Source of the DNA: Plasmopara viticola
Lineage: Eukaryota; Oomycota; Peronosporomycetes; Peronosporales; Peronosporaceae
Direction of reading: 5' to 3'
Assembly (NCBI GenBank): GCA_001695595.3
Contig: MBPM02000030.1
Span: 558,001-622,000, forward strand
Length of the DNA: 64,000 bases
The stretch's first letter is position 1. Each line of letters begins with the position of its first letter. A model generated the notes under the pieces. It was not told the DNA's origin, did no database searches, and was given only the letters and a program-made list of their open reading frames with translations. A program made the translations under genes and the position numbers. Shown here in pieces: positions 1-10,026 of the stretch.

Positions 1-624
1 GTAAGAGTTGGCGCTCAGACGACTGACGACATCTGTAACATTATTCGAGGTGTGTGTACCAAAGAAGGACTTGACTATTGCGCTCTTTTGGGCAAGGGAA
101 TCGCTCTCACGATTAAACGACATCTCGGACGTGCGCTACTTATGCTCGAGACGTGGCGAGTGCAAAAGTATGTAGACATTGACGATGTTGAGAATTTGTT
201 GCTGTCTCACTCACGTCTTGTTGTTGTTACTGCTGTTTTAAGCTATCCGTATTCACCTGACCAGCTGATCATTTTTTTGGCGTGTTAAGAGTACATATGC
301 AGCTTGGCAATGGTGGTATCGGAGGAGCATCGCTCGCTGGATACGTCATGCCGCTTTTAAAAAAGCGGACATCTTGATGCTAATCGATTTCTGTTGCTTT
401 TGTGTTGGAGCTTTTTAAAGGCGCGTAAAATGATCCACGAGCTCATTTTCAATTGTGTGCCATCCGAAGTACTGTGTCGCGAGCCTTTGAGTCGTTTGGA
501 CGACAATCTCAAGCACGAGCTTGTGTTGTAGGCATCGTACTAAAAGCACCGCATGAAGCGCAGATCGAAAAATATATTCAACCTTGAGACCTTTTTAGCC
601 ATGCTTTCAATACGTTTTTGCTGA
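1..624 (+). pseudogene. RFC3/RFC38-like clamp-loader subunit, C-terminal remnant with in-frame stops
   Basis: Frame 1 is open from the first base and reads as the region after the ATPase domain of replication factor C subunit 3, part of the clamp loader that places PCNA on DNA in the nucleus. Recognisable pieces are a VRV...EDIC-like start (1-40), KEGLDY (61-78), RALLMLETWRVQKY (130-171), then LKARKMIHELIFNCVPSEVL (415-474) and, further on, KHR...NIFNLETFLAM up to a TGA at 622-624. These align without gaps, from memory, with the RFC3 C-terminal helical collar. TAG at 529-531 and TAA at 541-543 interrupt this conserved stretch in the same frame. The 172-414 gap is longer than the family needs and also contains stops (for example 286-288); it may hold an intron or decayed exon. 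The 5' part lies outside the window. Family assignment is fairly secure; pseudogene status assumes the sequence is correct. Confidence 0.75.
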
Positions 625-667
625 ATCCGTGTTGTAGCAAGCAATTTAGTCAGCAATAAAACTCCAT

Positions 668-690
668 TCATTTATTATTCCTCGATTTGT
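668..690 (+). promoter_or_regulatory. Possible Inr/FPR-like transcription start region
   Basis: A TCATTTATT stretch (about 668-676) is followed by CTCGATTTGT (681-690), some 25-45 bp upstream of the ATG at 714. Oomycete core promoters often combine an initiator of the TCAYTYY kind with a flanking FPR element of the CNWTTTNYY kind, and this looks like a loosely spaced version. The match is short and was made by eye. The position just ahead of the kinase-like gene is the main support. Confidence 0.3.
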
Positions 691-713
691 CTCGTCACTC
701 AAGTGAGTAGGTC

Positions 714-1816
714 ATGTGGCAAATGATTATCTTGACTCGCTTTAAGGCGCTGCAAACATTCTTGTCAGCCGACGAGCGCCACCATGTGAAGTCAGCGCTG
801 TTCGAGCGGCATAAGACGTCTTTGATAAACGCTGAGACCACAGCAGAAGAGATATGCGATGAGACAAGAACTGGCGAATCGGCGCATCTTGAACGGTAAT
901 AGAATCTGCGCGTATCTTGGACTCTAAATAAGTTTAAAGGTGTCAACTATTGCTCAGGTGGACAAAGTGGAAGCTTGAAGATGACAAGGTCTATCAACTC
1001 ACGTCAACGACCGGTCTCGAAACTGGCGGTATGCTGATCGAGCTTGAGGCCAGCGTGGCTAATTTGCGCTTCTTTGCTCGAGGGAAGCGAGGTGTTTTGT
1101 ACGCCGGTGAATTGCGCTCAAACCATGATCTGGTGGTAGCCAAAGTGGCGGCAGACACGTCATTAGCTGGATTGGTGACTCAAGAAGCGCAGTGGCTTCG
1201 AGTAATGAACCGGATGGGGATTGGAGCAAGGCTGTTAGATGCAGGGATTGGATGGTTTCTATGTGAGCGACTTGAGGGCAAAAATGTGGTAGAATTTTTA
1301 AAACAGGGAAACAACGTCACCACGCCCGCGAACACCTTGTGGATTTTGCGAGAGATGCTGTGCCAGGTACGCATCGGTGTCGTCTTGATGACATTGTAGT
1401 CACTTATTGCGACTTTTGTCAGTGCTTTGCGATGGACCTCATGGGAATCAACAAGGAAGAGATGACGCACCCTCACCGCCACATTATTGTACATCGCTCT
1501 ACGCAAAAGCCAAGGCAATGGCAATGTACTTTTATTGATTTTGAAAAGTGTTCGCCCACACGAAAGCCAAAAAACGTCACACAACTCTGTCAGGTGGGAT
1601 ATTTGGCTTCTTGGCTGTACTCAGACCACTTTTTCTCTCTAAATGACTGTTTATTTCTTTGCGTTGCAGTTTTTAAGCTCCCCACGGTTGGTTGCACTAC
1701 TGATAACTAAAGGCGTCAAGGTAAATGTGCGAATGCTGCGGCAGAAAACTAAGCACTACAAGCAGAACATCTCTTCAGCAGCTTTCGGCAACATTATGCG
1801 AGTCTTTGGGCTGTAA
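714..1816 (+). CDS. COG2112-type predicted Ser/Thr protein kinase, four exons, 302 aa
   Basis: Exons 714-895, 958-1366, 1423-1593 and 1670-1816 join into one open frame of 302 codons ending at TAA 1814-1816. ATG 714 is preceded by an in-frame TAG at 708-710, so it is the earliest usable start. The product resembles the atypical RIO-like kinase family COG2112. Visible elements: a nucleotide loop FARGKRGVLYAG (residues 100-111), a VAK lysine (K123), a possible helix-C glutamate (E137), GIGARLL (148-154), a hinge-like CERLEGK (163-169), the family signature GINKEEMTHPHRHIIV (205-220), the metal-binding IDFEKC (D236, DFE in place of DFG) and KPKNVTQLCQ (245-254), then a basic C-terminal helix. 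Residues 1-95 are not recognised. Substrate is unknown. The gene stops about 300 bp before the satellite and seems intact. Other eukaryotic members were recalled, not searched. Confidence 0.8.
896..957 (+). other. Intron 1 of the kinase-like gene (62 bp, phase 2)
   Basis: Donor CG|GTAATA at 896 and acceptor TTGCTCAG|G ending at 957. Splicing joins ...HLE and a split Arg codon (CG+G) to WTKWKLED. Without it, the first exon ends at a TAA (897-899) and the second has no ATG near its start. This is the least certain of the three introns because the joined region lies outside the conserved kinase core. Confidence 0.65.
1367..1422 (+). other. Intron 2 of the kinase-like gene (56 bp, phase 0)
   Basis: Donor CAG|GTACGC at 1367 and acceptor TTTTGTCAG|TGC ending at 1422. 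Removal fuses LREMLCQ to CFAMDLMGINKEEM, restoring a block that is contiguous in COG2112 proteins and bringing two different frames together. The homology makes this junction strong. Confidence 0.85.
1594..1669 (+). other. Intron 3 of the kinase-like gene (76 bp, phase 0)
   Basis: Donor CAG|GTGGGA at 1594 and acceptor TTGCGTTGCAG|TTT ending at 1669, with a pyrimidine-rich 3' part and a candidate branch site (AATGACT, about 1641-1647). Removal joins NVTQLCQ to FLSSPRL, matching the TQ-CQFL continuity of the family and opening the C-terminal 48 residues. Confidence 0.85.
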
Positions 1817-1845
1817 TTATTACCTCTTTACTAAGAATTGTATAG

Positions 1846-2105
1846 ATGGTCACTTTTGAAATTTTCCACCCCCGATTTCTTATGACCGCACGCAATAATC
1901 GCCACTGGCGCAATTTTACTGATAATCTCCTGTATCCTTCTAGCGGTCCTGCTTCACAGACCCCGTACGACGGCGTATGCGTTTTTACGATTTGGGTAGC
2001 ATCAAGTACCGCGATGGCTGGTTCTGTGCCTCTTCCTCCTCCCCATCTTACGACTCTCCAGACGTGGACCCATTCCCACTTCTCGAATTAAACACCCGCT
2101 ATTAA
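1846..2105 (+). pseudogene. Possible broken coding remnant between the gene and the satellite
   Basis: Two short overlapping forward frames look more protein-like than random. One starts at ATG 1846 (FEIFHPRFLMTARNNRHWRN...). The other runs 1944-2105 and contains RRRMRFYDLGSIKYRDGWFC, then an acidic DSPDVDPFPLLELN tail before TAA 2103-2105. A frame change near 1930-1945 would join them, but no good splice pair is evident. The family is not recognised, and chance open frames are a real alternative. The rest of 1817-2117 shows no other feature, and satellite sequence begins right after it. Confidence 0.25.
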
Positions 2106-2117
2106 ACTAAGTGAGTG

Positions 2118-2624
2118 CACCTTAACGCTTTTAAAAGAGTGATGACACGCGAAGTTGTGGCTCGATTGCGTCCTTGCATTTCCTTATGTACAGACAGGAC
2201 AAGCCGTGGCCATAAAGCATCTTAGCGCTTTGAAGGAGTGATTTCAAGCTGAGTTGTGGCTCTCTCGCGTCTGCGCATGTCTGAAAAAATAGACAGGACG
2301 GTCTGTGGCCGTACATCATCTTAGCGCCTTAAAAAAGCGATTCCTCGCTTTGATGTGGGTTCATTGAGTCTGCGCACATCTAGATAGATAGATTGGGTGT
2401 ATCTGTGGCCATACGGTATACCGGCGATCTAAAAAAGTGGATTCATGCGTAGTTGTTGCTCGATTTCGTCCTTGAATGTCCAGATATTTATAAGTGACGA
2501 TTCCGTAGCCGCAAAGCATCATGTGCTACAGAAAACGATTATACGAGTTGCTGTGGCTCGGTTGCGTCCATGCCATTCAGGTGTATAGACAAGACGGATC
2601 TATGGCCGTAAAACATCTTAACGC
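2118..2624 (+). repeat. Edge zone of divergent monomers
   Basis: About five monomers with clear similarity to each other but no repeating order. They abut the non-satellite flank at about 2117. The first unit is partial, starting inside the CTTAACGCTTTTAAAAGAG part, so the array edge cuts through a monomer. Confidence 0.8.
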
Positions 2625-4360
2625 TTTGAAGGAGTGATTCCAAGCTTTATTTGAGGCTCTATTGCGTGTACGCACGTCTAAATAGACAGGACGGATCTGC
2701 AATCGTACAGCACCTTAGCGCTTTCAAAGAGTGGTAGCATGCGCAGCTGTTGCTCGATTGCGTCCTTGCATGTCTCGATATTTATGAGAGACGAACCCGT
2801 AGCCGTAAAGCATCATGCTCTTAAAAAGAGTGATTTTATGACTTGCTGTGGCTCGGTTGCGTCCGTGAATTTCCAGATATATAGACAGGACGGATCTGTG
2901 GCTGTTAAGCATCCTAGCGCTCTGAGAGAGAGATTCCAAGATTTATTTGAGGCTATATTGCGTGTACGCACGTCTGAAAAGTAGACAGGATGGATCTGTA
3001 ATCGTACAGCACCTTAGCGCCTTCAAAGTGTGGTCACATCTGTAGCTGTGACGATTGCGTCCTTGCATGTCTAGATATGTATACGTGACGATTATGTAGC
3101 CGTAAAGCATCATATGCTCCAAAAAAGCTGTGGCCCGATTGCGTCCATGCCATCTAGATATATAGACAGGACGGATCTATGGCTGCAAAACATCTGAGCG
3201 TTTTGAAGGAGTGATTCCAAGCTTTATTTGAGGCTCTATTGCGTGTACGCACGTCTAAATAGACAGGACGGATCTGCAATCGTACAGCACCTTAGCGCTT
3301 TCAAAGAGTGGTAGCATGCGCAGCTGTTGCTCGATTGCGTCCTTGCATGTCTCGATATTTATGAGAGACGAACCCGTAGCCGTAAAGCATCATGCTCTTA
3401 AAAAGAGTGATTTTATGACTTGCTGTGGCTCGGTTGCGTCCGTGAATTTCCAGATATATAGACAGGACGGATCTGTGGCTGTTAAGCATCCTAGCGCTCT
3501 GAGAGAGAGATTCCAAGATTTATTTGAGGCTATATTGCGTGTACGCACGTCTGAAAAGTAGACAGGATGGATCTGTAATCGTACAGCACCTTAGCGCCTT
3601 CAAAGTGTGGTCACATCTGTAGCTGTGACGATTGCGTCCTTGCATGTCTAGATATGTATACGTGACGATTATGTAGCCGTAAAGCATCATATGCTCCAAA
3701 AAAGCTGTGGCCCGATTGCGTCCATGCCATCTAGATATATAGACAGGACGGATCTATGGCTGCAAAACATCTGAGCGTTTTGAAGGAGTGATTCCAAGCT
3801 TTATTTGAGGCTCTATTGCGTGTACGCACGTCTAAATAGACAGGACGGATCTGCAATCGTACAGCACCTTAGCGCTTTCAAAGAGTGGTAGCATGCGCAG
3901 TTGTTGCTCGATTGCGTCCTTGCATGTCTCGATATTAATGAGGGACAAACCCGTAGCCGTAAAGCATCATGCTCTTAAAAAGAGTGATTTTATGACTTGC
4001 TGTGGCTCGGTTGCGTCCGTGCATTTCCAGATATATAGACAGGACGGATCTGTGGCTGTTAAGCATCCTAGCGCTCTGAGAGAGAGATTCTAAGATTTAT
4101 TTGAGGTTATATTGCGTGTACGCACGTCTGAAAAGTAGACAGGACGGATCTGTAATCGTACAGCACCTTAGCGCCTTCAAAGTGTGGTCACATCTGTAGC
4201 TGTGACTCGATTGCGTCCTTGCATGTCTAGATATGTATACGTGACGATTCTGTAGCCGTAAAGCATCATATGCTCCAAAAAAGCTGTGGCCCGATTGCGT
4301 CCATGCCATCTAGATATATAGACAGGACGGATCTATGGCTGTAAAACATCTTAGCGCTTT
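2625..4360 (+). repeat. 577-bp higher-order repeat, three tandem copies
   Basis: Copies at about 2625-3201, 3202-3778 and 3779-4360. Each has six ~96-bp monomers. The first two look identical by eye. The third has scattered substitutions and a few extra bases (GTGACTCGATTGC at about 4201-4213 against GTGACGATTGC in the others). The copies include shortened monomers, such as CCAAAAAAGCTGTGGCCCG, that mark the register. This order is not seen elsewhere in the window. Confidence 0.9.
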
Positions 4361-5400
4361 GAAGGAGTGAACTCAAGCTTTATCTGAGGCTCTACTGCGT
4401 GTACGCACGTCTGAAAAAGTAGACAGGACGGATCTGTAATCGTACAGCACCTTAGCGCTTTCAAAGAGTGGTCACGTGTGTAGCTGTGGCTCGATTGCGT
4501 CCTTGCATGTCTAGATATTTATAAGGGAGGAACCCGAAACCGTAAAGCATCATGCGCTTGAAAACGAATTATACGAGTTGCTGTGGCTCGGTTGCATCCG
4601 TGCATTTCCAGATATAAAGACAGGACGGATCTGTGACTGTTAAGCATCTAAGCGCTCTGAGAGAGAGTTTTCACGCTTATTTGTGGCTCTACTACGTTTG
4701 CGCACTTGCCGAAAAATAGACAGGACAGTCTGTCGCCGTACAGCATCTAAGCGCTTCGAAAGAGCAATTATACGCGTAGGTATGGTCCAATTGCGGCCGT
4801 GCATGTCTGGCTATATCGACATGATGGATCTGTAGCTGTACACCATTTTAGTGCTTCGCGATCACATACTTCGGCTCGATTGCGTCCGTGAGTATCGAGA
4901 TCTAAATAGAGCAAAAAAACGGATCTGTGGCTGCAAGAAATCATAGAGCTTCACTAAGTGATCACATGCTTAATTTTGCCTCTTTTGCATCCGTGCGTGT
5001 CTACATATAGATCGGACGGATCTGTGGCCGTACATTCTCTAAGCGCCTTAAACTAGTGTACCACGCTTTAATGTGGCTTCATTGAGTCTGCGCACAATAG
5101 ATGGGGTGTATCTGTGGCCATACGGTATACCAGCAATTTTAAAACGAGGTATCATGCGTTGTTGTTGCTCGATTGCGTCTTTAAATGTCCAGATATCTAT
5201 ACGTGACGAATCTGGAGCCGTAAAGCATCATGTGCTCCAAAACCACGAATATACGAGGTGCTGTGGCTCGATTGCGTCCATATGTGTCCAGATATATACA
5301 GAACGGATGTTTGGCCGTAAAATATCTTAACACTTTGAGAGAGTGATTCCAAGCTTAGTCGTGGCTCTCTTGCGTCTGCGCATGTCTGAAAAAAAAGACA
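4361..5400 (+). repeat. Divergent monomers between two HOR zones
   Basis: Roughly eleven monomers related to both neighbours. Part of 4361-4680 follows the 577-bp HOR in diverged form, and 5060-5400 foreshadows the next HOR (GGTGTATCTGTGGCCATACGG, ATACCAGC). No internal copy number above one was seen. Confidence 0.7.
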
Positions 5401-7588
5401 GGACGGATCTGTGGCCGTACATCACCGTAGCGCCTTAAAATATTGATCTCACGCTTTGATGTGGCTCCATTGAGTTTGTGCATGTCTAGATAGATAGATA
5501 GGGTGTGTGTCTGTGGCCGTACGTTATACCAGCGATTTTAAATAGTGGTATCATGCGTAGTTGTTGCTCGATTGCGTCTTTGGATATCCAGATATCTATA
5601 CATGACGAATCTGGAGCCGTAAAGCATCATGTGCTCAAAAACCACGAATATAAGAGTTGCTGTGGCTCGATTGTGTCCATACATGTCCAGATATATAGTA
5701 CGGAGATTGGGCCGTAAAATATCGTAACACTTTGAAAGACTGATTCCAAGCTTAGTCGTGGCTCTATTGCATCTGTGCACGTCTGAAGAAAAATAAGGTC
5801 GGATTTGTGATCGCACAGCATCTTAGCGCTTGCAAAAAGTGGTCACATGTGTAGAAGTGGCTCGATTGCGTCCTTGCATGTCTAGATATTCATAAGAAAC
5901 GGGATCGTAGCCGTAAAGCATCATACTCTAAAAAAGAGTGCTTTTCCGACTTGTTGTGGCTCGATTGCGTCCTTGCATTTCCATATATACAGACAGAACA
6001 AAGCTGTAGCCATAAAGCATCTTAGCGCTTTGAAGGAGTGATTCCAAGCTGATTTGAGGCTCTCTTTCGGCTGCGCATGTCTGAAATAGTAGACAGGACG
6101 GATCTGTGGCCGTACATCACCGTAGCGCCTTAAAATAGTGATTTCACGCTTTGATGTGGCTCCATTGAGTCTGTGCACGTCTAGATTGAAAGATAGGGTG
6201 TGTGTCTGTGGCCGTACGGTATACCGGCGATTTAAGAAGTTGTATCATGCGGATTTGTAGCTCGATTGCATCCTTAGATGTCTAGATGTCTATACGTGAC
6301 GAATCTATAACCGCAAAGCATCATGTGCCCCGAATCCACGAATATACGAGTTGCTGTGGCTCGGTTGCGTCCTTACATGTCCAAATATATACAGATCGGA
6401 TGTTTGACCGTAAAATATCTTAACACTTTGAAAGAGAGTGATTCCAAGCTTAGTCGTGACTCTATTGCGTCTGTGCACGTCTGAAGAAAAAGACAGGTCG
6501 GATCTGTGATCGTACAGCACCTTAGCGTCTTCAAAAAGCGGTCACATGTGTAGCTGTGGCTCGATTGCGTCCTTGCATGTCTAAATATTCATAAGAATCG
6601 AGATTGTAGCCGTAAAGCATCATACTCTTCAAAATAGTGATTTTCCGACTTGTTGTGGCTCGATTGCGTCCTTGCATTTCCATATATGCAGACAGGATAT
6701 AGATGTAGCCATAAAGCATCTTGGCGCTTTGAAGGAGTGATTCCGAGCTGATTTGTGACTCTCTTGCGTCTGCGCATGTCTGAAAAAATAGACAGGACGA
6801 ATCTGTGGCCGTACATCATCTTAGCGCCTTAAAATAGTGATTTCACGCTTTGATGTGGCTCCATTGAGTCTGCGCACGTCTAGATAGATAGATGGGGTGA
6901 AACTCTGGCCAATCGGTATCTCAGCGCTTTGAACGAGTGGTCACATATGTAGTTGTGGCTCGATTGCGTCCTTGGATGTCCTGAGCTCTATACGTGATGA
7001 ATCTGTAGCCGTAAAACATCCTGTGCTCCAAAAAGCGGTTACACGAGTTGCTGTGGCTCGATTGCGTCTGTGCATGTCCATATATATAGACAGGACGGAT
7101 CTATGTCCGTAATATATCTTAGCGCTTTGAAAGATTGATACCAAGTTTAGTTGTGGCTCAGTTGCTTCTGCGCACGTCTGAAGAAAAAGACATGACAGAT
7201 CTGTGCCCGTACAGCATCTTAGCGCTTTTAAAGCGTGAACACATGCGTTGTTGTGGCTCCATTGAGTCTGCACAGGTCTAAATTGATAGATATGGCGTAT
7301 TTGATGACGTACAGTATCTAGCGCTTCAAAAGAGAGATCAAATGCGTAATTGCGGCTCGATTGCATCCTTGGATGTCCAGATATTCATAAGTGACGAATC
7401 TGTAGCCGTAAAACATCCTGTGCTCCCAAAATCGGTTACACGAGTTGCTGTGGCTCGATTGCGTCCATGCATGTCCAGATATATAGACAGGACTGATCTA
7501 TGTCCGTAAAATATCTTAGCGCTTCGAAAGATTGATTCCAAGCTTAGTTGTGGCTCTATGCGCCTGCGCACGTCTGAAGAAAAAGACT
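5401..7588 (+). repeat. 2.19-kb HOR, block 1 (longest version)
   Basis: About 22-23 monomers. Marker segments (GGTGTGTGTCTGTGGCCGTA near 5507 and the AAGAGTGCTTTTCCGACTTG region near 5934) recur 2,188 bp later in block 2. Its right part contains two similar ~4-monomer segments beginning near 7010 and 7400 (both with GTAGCCGTAAAACATCCTGT), which are reduced in the later blocks. It may be the ancestral length, or it may have gained the extra segment. Confidence 0.85.
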
Positions 7589-9331
7589 GGACGGATCTGT
7601 GGCCGTACATCACCGTAGCGCCTTAAAATATTGATCTCACGCTTTGATGTGGCTCCATTGAGTTTGTGCATGTCTAGATAGATAGATAGGGTGTGTGTCT
7701 GTGGCCGTTCGTTATACCAGCGATTTTAAATAGTGGTATCATGCGTAGCTGTTGCTCGATTGCGTCTTTGGATATCCAGATATCTATACATGACGAATCT
7801 GGAGCCGTAAAGCATCATGTGCTCAAAAACCACGAATATAAGAGTTGCTGTGGCTCGATTGTGTCCATACATGTCCAGATATATAGTACGGAGATTGGGC
7901 CGTAAGATATCGTAACACTTTGAAAGACTGATTCCAAGCTTAGTCGTGGCTCTATTGCGTCTGTGCACGTCTGAAGAAAAATAAGGTCGGATTTGTGATC
8001 GCACAGCATCTTAGCGCTTGCGAAAAGTGGTCACATGTGTAGATGTGGCTCGATTGCGTCCTTGCATGTCTAGATATTCATAAGAAACGGGATCGTAGCC
8101 GTAAAGCATCATACTCTAAAAAAGAGTGCTTTTCCGACTTGTTGTGGCTCGATTGCGTCCTTGCATTTCCATATATACAGACAGAACAAAGCTGTAGCCA
8201 TAAAGCATCTTAGCGCTTTGAAGGAGTGATTCCAAGCTGATTTGAGGCTCTCTTTCGGCTGCGCATGTCTGAAATAGTAGACAGGACGGATCTGTGGCCG
8301 TACATCACCGTAGCGCCTTAAAATAGTGATTTCACGCTTTGATGTGGCTCCATTGAGTCTGTGCACGTCTAGATTGAAAGATAGGGTGTGTGTCTGTGGC
8401 CGTACGGTATACCGGCGATTTAAGAAGTTGTATCATGCGGATTTGTAGCTCGATTGCATCCTTAGATGTCTAGATGTCTATACGTGACGAATCTATAACC
8501 GCAAAGCATCATGTGCCCCGAATCCACGAATATACGAGTTGCTGTGGCTCGGTTGCGTCCTTACATGTCCAAATATATACAGATCGGATGTTTGACCGTA
8601 AAATATCTTAACACTTTGAAAGAGAGTGATTCCAAGCTTAGTCGTGACTCTATTGCGTCTGTGCACGTCTGAAGAAAAAGACAGGTCGGATCTGTGATCG
8701 TACAGCACCTTAGCGTCTTCAAAAAGCGGTCACATGTGTAGCTGTGGCTCGATTGCGTCCTTGCATGTCTAAATATTCATAAGAATCGAGATTGTAGCCG
8801 TAAAGCATCATACTCTTCAAAATAGTGATTTTCCGACTTGTTGTGGCTCGATTGCGTCCTTGCATTTCCATATATGCAGACAGGATATAGATGTAGCCAT
8901 AAAGCATCTTGGCGCTTTGAAGGAGTGATTCCGAGCTGATTTGTGACTCTCTTGCGTCTGCTCATGTCTGAAAAAATAGACAGGACGAATCTGTGGCCGT
9001 ACATCATCTTAGCGCCTTAAAATAGTGATTTCACGCTTTGATGTGGCTCCATTGAGTCTGCGCACGTCTAGATAGATAGATGGGGTGAAACTCTGGCCAA
9101 TCGGTATCTCAGCGCTGTGAACGAGTGGTCACATATGTAGTTGTGGCTCGATTGCGTCCTTGGATGTCCTGAGCTCTATACGTGATGAATCTGTAGCCGT
9201 AAAACATCCTGTCATGTCCAGATATATAGACAGGACTGATCTATGTCCGTAAAATATCTTAGCGCTTCGAAAGATTGATTCCAAGCTTAGTTGTGGCTCT
9301 ATGCGCCTGCGCACGTCTGAAGAAAAAGACA
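7589..9331 (+). repeat. 2.19-kb HOR, block 2 with a 446-bp deletion
   Basis: Collinear with block 1 at an offset of 2,188 bp up to about 9208, then at about 1,742 bp. The join is within ACATCCTGTCATGTCCAGA near 9206-9225: CATCCTG of one monomer is fused to CATGTCCAG of another, which removes about 446 bp relative to block 1. Otherwise nearly identical to block 1. Confidence 0.85.
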
Positions 9332-10026
9332 TGACGGATCTGTGGCCGTACATCACCGTAGCGCCTTAAAATATTGATCTCACGCTTTGATGTGGCTCCA
9401 TTGAGTTTGTGCATGTCTAGATAGATAGATAGGGTGTGTGTCTGTGGCCGTACGTTATACCAGCGATTTTAAATAGTGGTATCATGCGTAGTTGTTGCTC
9501 GATTGCGTCTTTGGATATCCAGATATCTATACATGACGAATCTGGAGCCGTAAAGCATCATGTGCTCAAAAACCACGAATATAAGAGTTGCTGTGGCTCG
9601 ATTGTGTCCATACATGTCCAGATATATAGTACGGAGATTGGGCCGTAAAATATCGTAACACTTTGAGAGACTGATTCCAAGCTTAGTCGTGGCTCTATTG
9701 CGTCTGTGCACGTCTGAAGAAAAATAAGGTCGGATTTGTGATCGCACAGCATCTTAGCGCTCGCAAAAAGTGGTCACATGTGTAGATGTGGCTCGATTGC
9801 GTCCTTGCATGTCTAGATATTCATAAGAAACGGGATCGTAGCCGTAAAGCATCATACTCTAAAAAAGAGTGCTTTTCCGACTTGTTGTGGCTCGATTGCG
9901 TCCATGCATTTCCATATATACAGACAGAACAAAGCTGTAGCCATAAAGCATCTTAGCGCTTTGAAGGAGTGATTCCAAGCTGATTTGAGGCTCTCTTTCG
10001 GCTGCGCATGTCTGAAATAGTAGACA
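9332..10026 (+). repeat. 2.19-kb HOR, block 3 truncated to ~695 bp
   Basis: Contains only the first third of the HOR. At about 10027-10065 the sequence returns to the block start (GGCCGTACATCACCGTAGCG). That segment occurs twice in the full HOR, near 5412 and near 6110 in block 1, about 695 bp apart. Unequal exchange between these similar segments would give exactly this product. Confidence 0.85.

Noticed and set aside
1180..1584. 134-codon reverse-strand frame across the kinase gene
   Set aside because: It is antisense to exons with strong kinase homology and crosses two introns. It has no recognisable family, so it is a shadow frame.
5468..5515. TAGATAGATAGATA-GGGTGTGTGT microsatellite
   Set aside because: It is only a few units long and is part of the monomer sequence. 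It recurs with the HOR rather than as an independent repeat.
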